A stretch of DNA of 64,000 bases from Actinomyces urinae (GCF_900119695.1 NZ_LT632547.1:620001-684000); one strand, 5' to 3'. Shown: positions 9,440-18,696, counted from the first letter of the stretch. A program made the numbers and translations. Notes: generated from the letters alone by a model not told the origin.

Positions 9440-11016
9440 AGCTCCTCCCACAGCTTCAGAGGAGTTTGCGCTATCTCAACACCCTGCCGGCGCGGAACTG
9501 TCACCATGAACGCAGCGCCCCGGCCCGGCTCTCCATAGACCTCTATCCTACCGCCGTGCAAAGCTACGTCCTCACGCGCAATAGACAAACCTAATCCCGT
9601 ACCACCGGTTGTTCGGGTGCGCGCCGGATCCGCACGATAAAAGCGCTCAAACACGTGTGCGCGCGTCTCCTCGTCCAAACCAACACCGAAGTCACGCACC
9701 CGCACCGAGGTGGCATCAGGGTCCGATCCAACCTCAACCTGCACCGGGCCGCCCTCGGCATGCTCAATCGCATTCACCAAGAAGTTTCGCAACACCCGCT
9801 CCATGCGGCGACTATCTGCCTCGGCCACATTCCTGCCCTCACCAGATTTGACCTCTACCTGCACTCCAAGTTTGTCCGCAAGCGCGCGATTTGCGTCCAC
9901 AACCTTTAACGCCAGCTCCGTGAAATTCACATCATCTAGTTCCAGTGACGCAGACTTTGAGTCGTAACGCGAAATCTCCAACAAGTCCGCTAGCATTTTT
10001 TCGAAACGATCCACCTGCTGGTGAAGCAACTCTGCCGATCTTGCTGAGATCGGGTCAAACTCTTCGCGACTGTCGTAGAGCATCTCTTCTGCCATGCGAA
10101 TGGTAGTCAGAGGGGTGCGTAGCTCATGAGAAACGTCCGACACGAAACGTTGCTCCAGCTTCGACAGCTCATCATACTCCGCAATCTTGTCAGCCAATGA
10201 GGACGCCATGTTGTTAAATGCGCGCCCCAGCTGCGACATCTCATCCACGCCATCAGCACTCACGCGCACGCTCAAATCACCATCTGCCAGCTGCGCGGCC
10301 GCCTCCGCGGTTCTACGAACTGGTCTAAGCAGACGATAAATCATGTATATGAGGCCCGCTCCAAATAGTAAAATCACCGGTACCGACCCGATTACCAGCG
10401 TGCGCATGAGCATCGAAATGGTTGCCTGATCGTCACTGAGTGAATAAACGGTATACAGCTCATACTCACCCGCGAGCGGTAGCGTCACGATATCGCCCAC
10501 AATGATGCCCGGGCTCGGCTTGCCAATACCAGTATCAATCTCGATCGACTGGTAGTACGGGCCTCCTCCATCGGCCGTCATCTTGCGCATCTGCGGCGTA
10601 AGCGCATCAATCACATTGCTATCGATGAGGTCATTAATCGCAAACGTTGCCGAAGCGCTGGGCGCCCGCAGCAACATCGTGCCAACTGCACCCGCACCCG
10701 TAGCCGAGGATCGCAGTGACGAAACCAACTTGTGCGCGAGATCTTGAACCTGATCCGGAGTGGTAGCAGTGGACTGGTCAAACGTGGACTGCGCCTGCGC
10801 TAAACGAACCGTGGCGTCATCAAGAACCTGCTCACGCCGCTGCTCAAAAACCTCCGTGCGCACCTGAAACGTTACCGCCACAAACAGTAGCGACAAAAGG
10901 GTCAACATGAGCATTGTCATGCTAACCGCAACCTTTAGCGACAAGGACCTGCGAATAAACAGAATAGGACGGGCATCTTGGAACGCCCGCACCAACTTGG
11001 AGTCGCTCGCCGTCAT
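9436..11016 (-). CDS. mtrB: Sensor histidine kinase MtrB
   Basis: A 526-residue membrane kinase with transmembrane segments at about 28-50 and 206-228 around an extracytoplasmic domain. A HAMP domain follows (about 228-282), then the dimerisation/phosphoacceptor helix with SDVSHELRTPL (His297), and the ATPase domain with NFLVNAIEHAEGG (N box), VRDFGVGLDE (G1), FERFYRAD (F) and GGTGLGLSIA (G2). All catalytic boxes are intact. MtrB phosphorylates MtrA and in mycobacteria and corynebacteria links cell division and cell-wall turnover. It starts 3 bp after mtrA ends and overlaps lpqB by 4 bp, so the three genes form one operon. Confidence 0.97.
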   Translation of the reverse strand: MTASDSKLVRAFQDARPILFIRRSLSLKVAVSMTMLMLTLLSLLFVAVTFQVRTEVFEQRREQVLDDATVRLAQAQSTFDQSTATTPDQVQDLAHKLVSSLRSSATGAGAVGTMLLRAPSASATFAINDLIDSNVIDALTPQMRKMTADGGGPYYQSIEIDTGIGKPSPGIIVGDIVTLPLAGEYELYTVYSLSDDQATISMLMRTLVIGSVPVILLFGAGLIYMIYRLLRPVRRTAEAAAQLADGDLSVRVSADGVDEMSQLGRAFNNMASSLADKIAEYDELSKLEQRFVSDVSHELRTPLTTIRMAEEMLYDSREEFDPISARSAELLHQQVDRFEKMLADLLEISRYDSKSASLELDDVNFTELALKVVDANRALADKLGVQVEVKSGEGRNVAEADSRRMERVLRNFLVNAIEHAEGGPVQVEVGSDPDATSVRVRDFGVGLDEETRAHVFERFYRADPARTRTTGGTGLGLSIAREDVALHGGRIEVYGEPGRGAAFMVTVPRRQGVEIAQTPLKLWEEL

Positions 11017-11019
11017 CAG

Positions 11020-11703
11020 CTACGCCGGTGTTCCACCCGCACGGTAGCCCACGCCGCGAACGGTCACGATGAGCTCCGGATGCTCCGGATCATGTTCGAT
11101 CTTCGCGCGCAAACGCTGCACGTGTACATTAACTAGACGCGTATCCGCGGCATGCCGGTAACCCCACACGTCCTCGAGTAGCTCTTCGCGAGAAAACACC
11201 TTCCACGGTGCCTTCGCTAAGGCCACAAGCAAATCAAACTCAAGCGGAGTCAAAGCAATGGAACCGCCGCCGCGCGTCACCTGGTGACCGGGCACATCGA
11301 CCTCGAGGTCGCCGACCTTCAACACTTCGTCGACATGCTCATCACGGCCTCGCAAACGCGCCTTCACCCGCGCCACGAGCTCCTTTGGCTTGAACGGCTT
11401 AGGTACGTAGTCATCCGCGCCCGCCTCGAGGCCAACAACTACGTCAGTCGTATCCGAACGCGCCGTCAGCATCACTATAGGCACGTCAGACTCAGCTCGG
11501 ATCTCCTTACAAATCTGGATGCCATTCTTGCCCGGCAACATCACATCCAACAAGATCAAGTCCGGCTTTACCTGGTGGAAAACGTCAACCGCTGTCTGGC
11601 CATCATGACAAAAAGCGGTCTCGTACCCTTCCGAAGATAGTACGAGGCCAATCATCTCTGCCAAGGCAACATCGTCGTCCACAACTAACACGATCGCACT
11701 CAT
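11020..11703 (-). CDS. mtrA: Response regulator MtrA
   Basis: An OmpR-family regulator of 227 residues. The receiver domain (1-115) has the acidic pocket VVDDD at 8-12, phosphoacceptor Asp53 in DLILLDVMLPGKNG, and the conserved Lys in YVPKPFKPKEL. The winged-helix DNA-binding domain (about 128-225) carries LTPLEFDLLVALAKAPWKVF and VNVHVQRLRAKI. It is phosphorylated by MtrB and controls genes for cell-wall metabolism and division in related species. No clear ribosome-binding site is visible before the ATG; the 55-bp gap to the DUF3499 gene may hold a promoter. Confidence 0.97.
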   Translation of the reverse strand: MSAIVLVVDDDVALAEMIGLVLSSEGYETAFCHDGQTAVDVFHQVKPDLILLDVMLPGKNGIQICKEIRAESDVPIVMLTARSDTTDVVVGLEAGADDYVPKPFKPKELVARVKARLRGRDEHVDEVLKVGDLEVDVPGHQVTRGGGSIALTPLEFDLLVALAKAPWKVFSREELLEDVWGYRHAADTRLVNVHVQRLRAKIEHDPEHPELIVTVRGVGYRAGGTPA

Positions 11704-11758
11704 ATTACGATATTGTCACGACGGCTCGAATTTTTCACGCTTTAGAAGCGCTAGCGCG

Positions 11759-12151
11759 TCAGTATGACGAGTCTTCGTCTTCCACTCCGCCTTCAACCAC
11801 CCGGAAATTCGCGCGCCGATTCTTAACACGCATAAATTCCGGCTTAACAGAGGGAGGTTGCGACGCAAGATTCTTACGGGGTGCGGGACGGTTCCCCACC
11901 TTGCGAACAAGATCCGCCAGTGCCATCAAATCGTCTGGTGAGGGCGGCGCGGGCTCAAAATTCGTAGCCAGGCGAATCACCTGCCAGCCGCGCGGGGCTG
12001 TGAAATTGTTAGCGTGCATTTCACAAAGCTCCATGGTTCCCGGCTCTCGCGAAGGCGAAAGCGGCCCCAAAACAGCGGTGGCCTCTGAATAGTCATAAGT
12101 CAAAGTAGCCACCGCAGGCTCGTTACAAGTGGTCTTACTACACGCACGCAT
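11759..12151 (-). CDS. DUF3499 (Rv3258c-like) protein
   Basis: A 130-residue protein starting MRACSKTTCNEPAVATLTYD, with a zinc-ribbon-like Cys set (two Cys near the N-terminus and CEMH about 40 residues later), then a disordered basic tail ending in acidic residues. This is the DUF3499 family, of unknown function, conserved in actinobacteria beside the Rv3259 and whiB2 genes, as here. I prefer ATG 12151 with GGAGG about 10 bases upstream; a GTG three codons earlier (12160) overlaps that site. Confidence 0.85.
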   Translation of the reverse strand: MRACSKTTCNEPAVATLTYDYSEATAVLGPLSPSREPGTMELCEMHANNFTAPRGWQVIRLATNFEPAPPSPDDLMALADLVRKVGNRPAPRKNLASQPPSVKPEFMRVKNRRANFRVVEGGVEDEDSSY

Positions 12152-12230
12152 CGCATTCACACCTCCAAGAATAGGAGAACTACAGCACTTGTACTACCTG
12201 TCCACGCGGCAGGTGGGTAAAGTATGCCTC

Positions 12231-12674
12231 ATGCGCCCAACTAGAAGACGCCGTGACCGGCATGGAAGAGGAAGCCGCGGCCCCCTTTTTGTTCCTGGCG
12301 TTCCCGCACGGGCTAACTGGCGCGAATCTTTTGACCAAATAGTGGCGCTGCAAGCAGGCGAAATCACTGCTCGCCACCCCGAGCTTGCACGCATCGAGAT
12401 TGGCATTGATGAAGTTCCAACCTCGAACCCGGCCTCGTGGGAGCACCACTCTGTGGTCCTGTGCCGCACGTTCCCCGAAAACCGACTCGCGCGTCTTGCT
12501 CCCCGTCTGGTGCTGTATCGGCTTCCCATTCAGGCTCGAGCCGGGCGCATATCCGTTCGCCAAATGGGATCCCCCTTGCATGCCCTCGTGAGAGGACTGC
12601 TGGTAGAAAACCTGTCCGCGCTCAGCGGCCTTTCCATGGAGGAAATCCACGGCGGCCCCATTGAAGACATCTAA
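12231..12674 (+). CDS. Metallopeptidase-fold (Rv3259-like) protein, active site degenerate
   Basis: A 147-residue protein with a basic N-terminus (RPTRRRRDRHGRGSRGPL), FDQIVALQAGEITARHPELA, the VLYRLPIQARA segment and a C-terminal helix. This is the actinobacterial family annotated as minimal metallopeptidase (zincin_1, Rv3259-like). Where active members have HExxH this protein reads VENLSALSG, so the zinc ligands and catalytic Glu are missing. It is divergent from DUF3499, and its neighbours (DUF3499, DUF5719, whiB) are those of Rv3259. I use ATG 12231 because the arginine-rich run after it is the family's usual N-terminus; a GTG at 12213 is an alternative. It is unlikely to be a protease; role unknown. 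Confidence 0.8.
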   Translation: MRPTRRRRDRHGRGSRGPLFVPGVPARANWRESFDQIVALQAGEITARHPELARIEIGIDEVPTSNPASWEHHSVVLCRTFPENRLARLAPRLVLYRLPIQARAGRISVRQMGSPLHALVRGLLVENLSALSGLSMEEIHGGPIEDI

Positions 12675-12720
12675 AGTCGGCGGGTATCTGGCTCGGTTGC
12701 TAGCTGAACCGATTGACTGT

Positions 12721-14127
12721 CTAACGCGGGGCGATGAAGCGGAACGTAGGCGTTCCCGAGGTAGCATCTTGCAGTGCAAGAGCAGAGATCAGATTGCCTG
12801 AGGCGACCTCGGAAATCGCATTGACCGACGCGTGGATGGGGGCATCAGCATCAATCATTAGATCCGATCCGGATACGGCCTGGCTGATCGCATGCCCACC
12901 TGCAAGGCTGATTTCCTTGCCATTCACCCGCACCGCGACGTCCTCATCACTGGAATTGGATAGGAAGAGAGTGTAAGAAACCCCGGAAGCCGCAGGAAGA
13001 GGCTCGTGGAAGGTAGTTGCCGCATCCGTGGGCGTCCACACCACGCGATCAGCTAGCGCTTTACCGTCCTGATCCTTCTTACCGGTCATGTATCCCGATG
13101 CGGAGGCAAGCAGGGGCTCGCTGGACTCGATTAGCACACTAGCGTATTCATCCTCGAGACCGTCGAGATTTAGCTGGAACACCGCGCCGGGGTCAATCAC
13201 TACGTCATTGCCGCCAGGAAGCGACGCCCTGCCCTTCTGCGAGAGCACACTGAGAGTAACCTGTGCTTCCTCTTCTCCCACGTTTTGGAGGCGAAGCTTC
13301 GGTTCCTCCAACCCCTTCACAACTCCGGATATGAGAGAAGTTCTTGTTGCAATCCCCGATCCGGAGACGTGGTCGAGGCCGCGCGGAGTGAGGCCTGCGG
13401 TGCTGATAGTGCGGATCGTTGCGGCCACACCTGGGCCGGACGCCTGCACCTGGACGCTCAGGCGTTCCTCATCGGGGAAGAAGGCAGCCAGGTTTACCGT
13501 CTCAACTGAGCCTGCGCGTACGGTGAATGTCGGTTCACCCTCAACCGGACCGATGCTCGACCACCCGCGCAACGTCACTTCGGAGGCCTGTTTGGACGGG
13601 TTCATGACTGTGAGCAACGTGGCTTCGCCAACCGTGGTTGCACCCACGTTAAACCAGGAATCATTGCGATCCGTCTGGCACTGATCGAACACCAAGCCGC
13701 GCACATCCTCGGTATTAATTTGGCCCAAAATAGCCGAAGGTGCTTTGTTCTCTACCGTGGAATGCACGGACAGGCCGATCGGGTTTTCTGACTCAAATTC
13801 GAGACCGCCTTCGCCTTTTGCGCCCGTGATCTCTTTGCCGGTTACGAGGTCTACGGCTCGAGTCAGTTCCACGCCTGAGACATCGGCAATGAACACCTTG
13901 GTGGAGGTCTTGTCGCCGAACTCAGTTTCGATACCCGCGGCGCATGCCAGTTCATAGGTCTGGTTGGGCAAGGTCACGACCTCAGAAATCTGGCGGCCAA
14001 CGTCCTCACCAAAATCGATACTGGACTGCGCGGTTGCCACCAGGCCGAGCGCGACTACGGCAAGCGCGCCGGTTAGTGCGGCACCACCGGCCCGGGCGGC
14101 TGAGCGTGCTGACCATTTACGCTTCAT
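12721..14127 (-). CDS. DUF5719 exported protein
   Basis: A 468-residue protein with a basic N-terminus and a membrane/signal segment (about 15-36, ALTGALAVVALGLVATAQ); the rest is beta-rich and extracytoplasmic, with repeated immunoglobulin-like strands. It matches the DUF5719 family, which in actinobacteria always follows the large GT2 membrane protein. I start at ATG 14127, behind GGAGG with 6-nt spacing; this overlaps the end of the upstream gene by 11 bp, so the two are translationally coupled. The molecular role is unknown; coupling to a membrane glycosyltransferase suggests a partner in envelope glycan assembly (inference). Confidence 0.82.
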   Translation of the reverse strand: MKRKWSARSAARAGGAALTGALAVVALGLVATAQSSIDFGEDVGRQISEVVTLPNQTYELACAAGIETEFGDKTSTKVFIADVSGVELTRAVDLVTGKEITGAKGEGGLEFESENPIGLSVHSTVENKAPSAILGQINTEDVRGLVFDQCQTDRNDSWFNVGATTVGEATLLTVMNPSKQASEVTLRGWSSIGPVEGEPTFTVRAGSVETVNLAAFFPDEERLSVQVQASGPGVAATIRTISTAGLTPRGLDHVSGSGIATRTSLISGVVKGLEEPKLRLQNVGEEEAQVTLSVLSQKGRASLPGGNDVVIDPGAVFQLNLDGLEDEYASVLIESSEPLLASASGYMTGKKDQDGKALADRVVWTPTDAATTFHEPLPAASGVSYTLFLSNSSDEDVAVRVNGKEISLAGGHAISQAVSGSDLMIDADAPIHASVNAISEVASGNLISALALQDATSGTPTFRFIAPR

Positions 14128-17100
14128 TGTGGCGCCTCCTTCTACGGATCGGCGCGCCCGCAATAAGCAGGCTCACAACCGAAAGGGCACTAAGGGCCCA
14201 CCATAGCGGCATCCATTCAGCATGGTACGCAACCTTGACCACGCCGTTCGCTCCGTCCAGTTTGAACGCCTGCTGCCAACCGTGGTCTGCGACGTCCAGC
14301 AACTGGGCTCCAACCGTGGCTCGCCAGTTAGCATCGGCACGTTCTGACAGCACCAGCGTAGCTCCCGGGCCATATTTGTACTTTGAAAGATCTATGGACG
14401 CACCAACTAGACCGGAAGGGACGGGCGTGATTTTTCCTGAATCGTCAATATACATGCGAGCCGGCTCTAGGCCCGAGGGGCGCGTTCGCCACAGAAGTCC
14501 AGCCTCAGATTCACCCGCTCGCTCTAGGTACTCATTCGAGTCGAGAGCCGTCTGAGCCGCCGTGTAAGAGGTTCCCTCCCCTGACAATGCGATCTGATCC
14601 ACTGCGAAGCCAAGCAGGCCCGTTGGCTCAGCATTGTTCAGGACTTCGGCTACCGCGCGAGAGAAGTCAGCGTCCGCTTCATCGGGATTGGCCAGCGCCT
14701 GGGCTACCTCACCTTGCGGGAGATACTGCATGTTGATCGCGTCTTCGAGGCGGAATCGCGGCGACGAGTCCCCCAGTTCAACGCCGTCACCACGGCGGAG
14801 TTGTGCCTGCACTCCCTCGTCATTTACATGCATCACGAGGAAGCGAGCGTGGCGCGGGTAATCCTGAGCGTACTGCGCGGCGGCAGGCGTCTCATACTCT
14901 GGGGCAGCTGTGATAGCGCGCGGACGCGCTCCATCAACCGTTATTCCTGCAGCCCACACCGCAACCGGGGCTAGCGCAACCACTAATGTCAAAACCAGGC
15001 CCGCCGCTGCAAGCGGCCAAACAACCCGTTCAAGGGCGCTTACACGCGAATTGAGAACAGGCACGGGCGTCACAGCTTGTTCCTCAAGATGTTCGGTTTC
15101 GGACTCGTCCGGTTCGACTTCGTCCACGGATTGCACTGCGTCCACCTCAGATTGCTCGACATCAGCCTGGGCAGCCTGAGCATCAGCCTCGTCTAAGACG
15201 TCTTTCTTGGGTGCGTTCTGCTGCGAACGCTCCTTGGCTTTCAAGCGACGCTTTGCGGCTGCGTCAAGGCGGCGACGCGAACGGTACGAATAGAGGCGCT
15301 CTTGTAGAACCAGAGGACGCAGCAGGCCCGACCACGCAGCAATCATGCATATGCCCGCAATGGACAGAGCCGGTCCTGGCCAAGCAGCAACCAGAGTCCC
15401 GTCAAAGGCGATGACTGTGCGGGCTGCCACAATCGCAATGATGAAAGCGATAGTGCCCGTCAAGTAGAAGAAGCGGGTACGTATCCAAGCGTGCGAAAAG
15501 TTCACAAGAGCAAGCGTTGCACCCAGAACGCACAGAACACCGGGAGCCAAAGCCAACCAAAAGCCCACGCTACGCGGATCCAACACTAAGTTTTCCGGTA
15601 TGCCGAGCACGCTCAGCCAAGTTGGTGGGGCATCAAAAGCGAGTGGACGACCCGAATCGGCAAGCAGGAATCGGAGCGCTCTTGATCCTCCGATCTGAAC
15701 GGCCGCAATCCAGGTGGGTAGCATGATCGCCAGGGGCGGAGTAGCTGCGAGTAGCGTTAATTTCCATTTGCGAGGCCGCACGAGCAACTGGACGATCGTA
15801 AACAGTACGAGCGCCAAACCTGCCCATGGTGCGGCGGCAACCACCACCACGAGAGCAGCTGACGCGAGCGCGGCGTAACTGGTAGCCAAAGTACGATCTT
15901 GCACCTCTAGTTCGCCGTCTTGCGCGCCGCGGATCCGCAAAGTGGCGCCCAGGCTCAGCATCCTCATCCACCCCAGAAATACCAGTGGAACAGCCACATG
16001 CGCCATCACTGCGGCCATACGCCCATCAGACCAGGACAACAAGAACGTGGGAAGCGAAATCCAGATGGTTGCAAACGCAAACCGCCAAACTGGCCGGTGC
16101 GTGAGCGTGCTCGTAGCCCAGAACATAGCGAGCCACGCCGCCAGCGGGGCTAGTAGCCAAAAGCCCACCAGCACGTTTTTGGGGCCGATACCGATTAGAG
16201 CAAATGGGGCAGATAGAAGCGCCCAGACCATGAGTAGAGGGTCGCTAGGTCCCGCAGCTCCCGCGCCACCAACAACCCAGCCGGCCCACGCCTCGTGCCA
16301 CAGTTTTGTAAAGGAAGTCGGCAGATTTGCCCAAGCTCCACCCGTTATACCGTTCGTGAGCCCGCTACTAGTAAAGAAAATTGCCACAAGTAATAGCAAC
16401 GTTCCAACCCCAGCGGCGACGTTTGATGCAATCTTATGTTCGCGAAGTAATTTAGCTGCTACCGGTTCAAGGACTTCAACGGGCTTAGGTTCGCGCTCGC
16501 GTTTAGCCAGTGTGCGCTTGGCCTTGGTGATGATGAGGTTCGATTCCTCGAGACTAGCAAGAGCTTTCGCAGGAACCTTACGGGTGCGGGCCAGGCGCAG
16601 ACGCGCTGAGATGGCCTGAGGAATCCTACTAAACGCGCGCGCAAACCCAACCAGTTCAAGCCAGGCCAGGTCAGGTTGTTTGGTAAACAGGCGCATAAGT
16701 GCGCGCAGAAGCGTCCAAAATGGAAGCGAAACCAGCATTAGGACGAACAAGATAGGTGGGTTTGCAACCATCGCGTTGTACAGTTGCGCGCCGCGTCGCA
16801 AGCCAAACGAACGGTTAACGTCCGCTTCCTCACCCGCGCGAACATCCCGGTAACTGCCACGCGCGTGCGCGATCTTTGCCCCAGGAGCAACCACCGTGCG
16901 GTATCCGAGTTGGCGGGTGCGCCTACACAATTCGAGGCCGTCACCAAACGGTCCCAGCACAGGATCTGGCCCGCCGGTCAGTTCCCACACCGCTGCTCGA
17001 ATCAGCATGCCAGCCGTGCCAACCGCAAGCACGTCCGAGTCCGAGTCGTGCTGGCCCTGGTCAATCTCACCCGGCATCAAATAATCGAGGCGGCGGCCCG

Positions 17101-17506
17101 AACGAGATGCCCGCACCCCCACCTCAAGCAGGCGAGCCGAGTCAGACCAGGCGACCTGTTTTGGCCCAATAATTCCTACGGTTAAGCCGCGAGCGCCCTC
17201 GGCAATAAGATTCGCAAGAGCATCCTCAAAAGGCGCGCTATCGTCATGCAAGGTCCAAAGCCACTGGGACTGCACTATTGAAGGATCCGCCGATACCGCC
17301 TCGCGAATCGCATCACCAAAGTTATTCGCGCCCGGCGCGTCGATTACCTCAACACCGTCAACCGCTGGGAATGCTTCTTTACCAACGCGCACCAGCACAA
17401 TGCGCTCAGGCAGGTGGGACTGCCCCAAAACCGCGTCAAGAGTGCGCCGCAAGAACGGCGAATTCGCGGGGGAAACAATTAGTGCTGTAACGCTTTGGTC
17501 AGCCAC
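14117..17506 (-). CDS. GT2 glycosyltransferase fused to large membrane domain
   Basis: A 1129-residue protein. Residues 1-245 form a GT-A glycosyltransferase family 2 domain (TALIVSPANSPFLRRTLDAV, WTLHDDSAPFEDAL). Many membrane helices follow, in two blocks (about 245-280 and 365-745), then a charged, acidic, likely disordered insert (about 745-830, rich in Asp, Glu, Gln and Ala), another helix (about 840-865), an extracytoplasmic domain (about 870-1095) and a last helix followed by RRRRRH. The whole layout is conserved in actinobacteria next to whiB2 and DUF5719. It probably uses a lipid-linked or nucleotide sugar at the membrane; donor and acceptor are unknown. It starts with GTG 17506, 10 bp after whiB. 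Confidence 0.85.
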   Translation of the reverse strand: MADQSVTALIVSPANSPFLRRTLDAVLGQSHLPERIVLVRVGKEAFPAVDGVEVIDAPGANNFGDAIREAVSADPSIVQSQWLWTLHDDSAPFEDALANLIAEGARGLTVGIIGPKQVAWSDSARLLEVGVRASRSGRRLDYLMPGEIDQGQHDSDSDVLAVGTAGMLIRAAVWELTGGPDPVLGPFGDGLELCRRTRQLGYRTVVAPGAKIAHARGSYRDVRAGEEADVNRSFGLRRGAQLYNAMVANPPILFVLMLVSLPFWTLLRALMRLFTKQPDLAWLELVGFARAFSRIPQAISARLRLARTRKVPAKALASLEESNLIITKAKRTLAKREREPKPVEVLEPVAAKLLREHKIASNVAAGVGTLLLLVAIFFTSSGLTNGITGGAWANLPTSFTKLWHEAWAGWVVGGAGAAGPSDPLLMVWALLSAPFALIGIGPKNVLVGFWLLAPLAAWLAMFWATSTLTHRPVWRFAFATIWISLPTFLLSWSDGRMAAVMAHVAVPLVFLGWMRMLSLGATLRIRGAQDGELEVQDRTLATSYAALASAALVVVVAAAPWAGLALVLFTIVQLLVRPRKWKLTLLAATPPLAIMLPTWIAAVQIGGSRALRFLLADSGRPLAFDAPPTWLSVLGIPENLVLDPRSVGFWLALAPGVLCVLGATLALVNFSHAWIRTRFFYLTGTIAFIIAIVAARTVIAFDGTLVAAWPGPALSIAGICMIAAWSGLLRPLVLQERLYSYRSRRRLDAAAKRRLKAKERSQQNAPKKDVLDEADAQAAQADVEQSEVDAVQSVDEVEPDESETEHLEEQAVTPVPVLNSRVSALERVVWPLAAAGLVLTLVVALAPVAVWAAGITVDGARPRAITAAPEYETPAAAQYAQDYPRHARFLVMHVNDEGVQAQLRRGDGVELGDSSPRFRLEDAINMQYLPQGEVAQALANPDEADADFSRAVAEVLNNAEPTGLLGFAVDQIALSGEGTSYTAAQTALDSNEYLERAGESEAGLLWRTRPSGLEPARMYIDDSGKITPVPSGLVGASIDLSKYKYGPGATLVLSERADANWRATVGAQLLDVADHGWQQAFKLDGANGVVKVAYHAEWMPLWWALSALSVVSLLIAGAPIRRRRRHNEA

Positions 17507-17516
17507 TTAGAGAGCC

Positions 17517-17798
17517 TTATACTGCGCGGCGCTTAAGCCGGCGGCGTTCGCGCTCCGACATTCCACCCCAAATTCCAAAGCGCTCATCATTTTGCAGGGC
17601 ATATTCAAGGCACTGAGCGCGCACTTCACAAGAAGCGCACACCGCTTTGGCCTCCCTAGTAGAGCCGCCCTTTTCCGGGAAGAAAGCTTCCGGATCCGTC
17701 TGCGCGCAAAGAGCCTGCTCCTGCCAAGCGAGAGGACCATCATCAAGGTACGCGCTTTCATCAAATGAAAGCGGTCCTTCACCGAGAATATTCCACAC
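17517..17798 (-). CDS. whiB2: WhiB-family iron-sulfur transcription factor
   Basis: A 93-residue WhiB protein with the four cluster-binding cysteines C31, C54, C57 and C63, the GIWGG turn at 75-79 and the basic C-terminal tail (RERRRLKRR). WhiB proteins hold a [4Fe-4S] cluster and act with sigma factors at promoters. Neighbourhood (DUF3499, Rv3259-like gene, large GT2) matches mycobacterial whiB2/WhmD and Streptomyces whiB, which control septation. The start is GTG 17798 behind GAGGGG, and a good promoter lies just upstream. Confidence 0.93.
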   Translation of the reverse strand: MWNILGEGPLSFDESAYLDDGPLAWQEQALCAQTDPEAFFPEKGGSTREAKAVCASCEVRAQCLEYALQNDERFGIWGGMSERERRRLKRRAV

Positions 17799-17831
17799 GG
17801 TTTTCCCCTCACTTAGATATCGTCTTAATGA

Positions 17832-17860
17832 ATTACACGCGTGTTATACACAATAGTCAA
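17832..17860 (-). promoter_or_regulatory. Likely whiB promoter
   Basis: On the minus strand TTGACT (860-855 of 17.8 kb) and TGTAAT (837-832) are separated by 17 bp, an almost ideal housekeeping-sigma spacing. Transcription would begin near 17825, about 27 bases before the GTG start. Confidence 0.6.
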
Positions 17861-18039
17861 ACCGTATGGTGTATGGAAAGTCTTTGAGAACTTTTCCACT
17901 CGCCTGAGCGCTCATTTTCGTTTGATATTGCCCACACCTGCGTCAAAATTTGCATTTCATGCAGATGAGGTCTGTGCCTCTCCTATGCTCGGCTTCCCTA
18001 TCGTATGACTTCGAGCTATGCCTGTGAGAATCTAGGATC

Positions 18040-18684
18040 ATGCTTGACCCTAACGTTTTGACCTGGATGGAATCCACGCCTTCGGCAGTACTTACTTGGT
18101 ACTCACAATCTGGACGCCTTGAATTTACCGGCCCCGTCATGGCACGTTGGCTTGCAAAAACTGCGAACTACGTTGACGAAGTGCTCGGCGGAGAACAGCC
18201 GGGCGTGGCCCTAGCGCTTCCCGCATCTTGGCGAACCCTGGTCTGGGTCACGGGGACAGGACTTGCTGGAGGGAGTGTATACATCATCTCAGAGGCTGAC
18301 CTTTCCAGGTTCGACATTTTCGTAACCAGCAACGAGGACGAGGCCCGCGCAGCCGCCACCGACGATCCGGGCCTCATCGTATTACTGCAGGACTTGGGCA
18401 TGATGGCCCTGGAATGGAGCGGTGATCTGCCAGATGGTGTATCCGACGCGATCGCAGAGGTGGGTAGCCAACCCGACGGACTTGCTTTCGCTGGAGCTGT
18501 TCCCGCGCGGCTACCCGAGGGCGAGCCTAGCCCCTCCCTCGAGGCCGGTAACCAGCCTGTAGTGGTGTGCGGTGAGCCTTACATCGGCTCCATCTGGGAG
18601 GCATGGCGCCTGCAGCGGCCAGCAATCTGGATCGAACCAGGCCTCGACACCGACACAATAATGGCGCAGGAAAACCTCGCTTAG
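18040..18684 (+). CDS. TIGR03089 family protein
   Basis: A 214-residue soluble protein containing MARWLAKTANYVDEVLGGEQ, a PGVALALPASWRTLVWVTGT segment and a C-terminal GEPYIGSIWEAWRLQ. This matches the actinobacterial TIGR03089 family, which resembles the N-terminal part of acyl-CoA synthetase/AMP-binding enzymes but lacks the adenylation core, so catalysis is doubtful. It is divergent from whiB and usually found near the LCP or rhamnan-linkage genes of actinobacteria. The stop codon is inside the loop/stem of a strong hairpin. Function unknown. Confidence 0.82.
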   Translation: MLDPNVLTWMESTPSAVLTWYSQSGRLEFTGPVMARWLAKTANYVDEVLGGEQPGVALALPASWRTLVWVTGTGLAGGSVYIISEADLSRFDIFVTSNEDEARAAATDDPGLIVLLQDLGMMALEWSGDLPDGVSDAIAEVGSQPDGLAFAGAVPARLPEGEPSPSLEAGNQPVVVCGEPYIGSIWEAWRLQRPAIWIEPGLDTDTIMAQENLA

Positions 18685-18696
18685 TTTTCCTGCGCC
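18663..18696. terminator. Strong hairpin overlapping a stop codon
   Basis: GGCGCAGGAAAAC (18663-18675) and GTTTTCCTGCGCC (18684-18696) form a perfect 13-bp stem with an 8-nt loop. The TAG stop of the upstream gene (18682-18684) lies at the loop/stem junction. No T-run follows. It sits between convergent genes and could act on both strands. Confidence 0.6.

Noticed and set aside
12180-12779. 199-codon minus-strand frame opposite the metallopeptidase-like gene
   Set aside because: Shadow of the plus-strand gene and it runs into the DUF5719 coding end; no family resemblance.
17507-17812. 101-codon frame overlapping whiB
   Set aside because: Other frame of the same DNA; the whiB frame has the four cysteines and the GIWGG motif.
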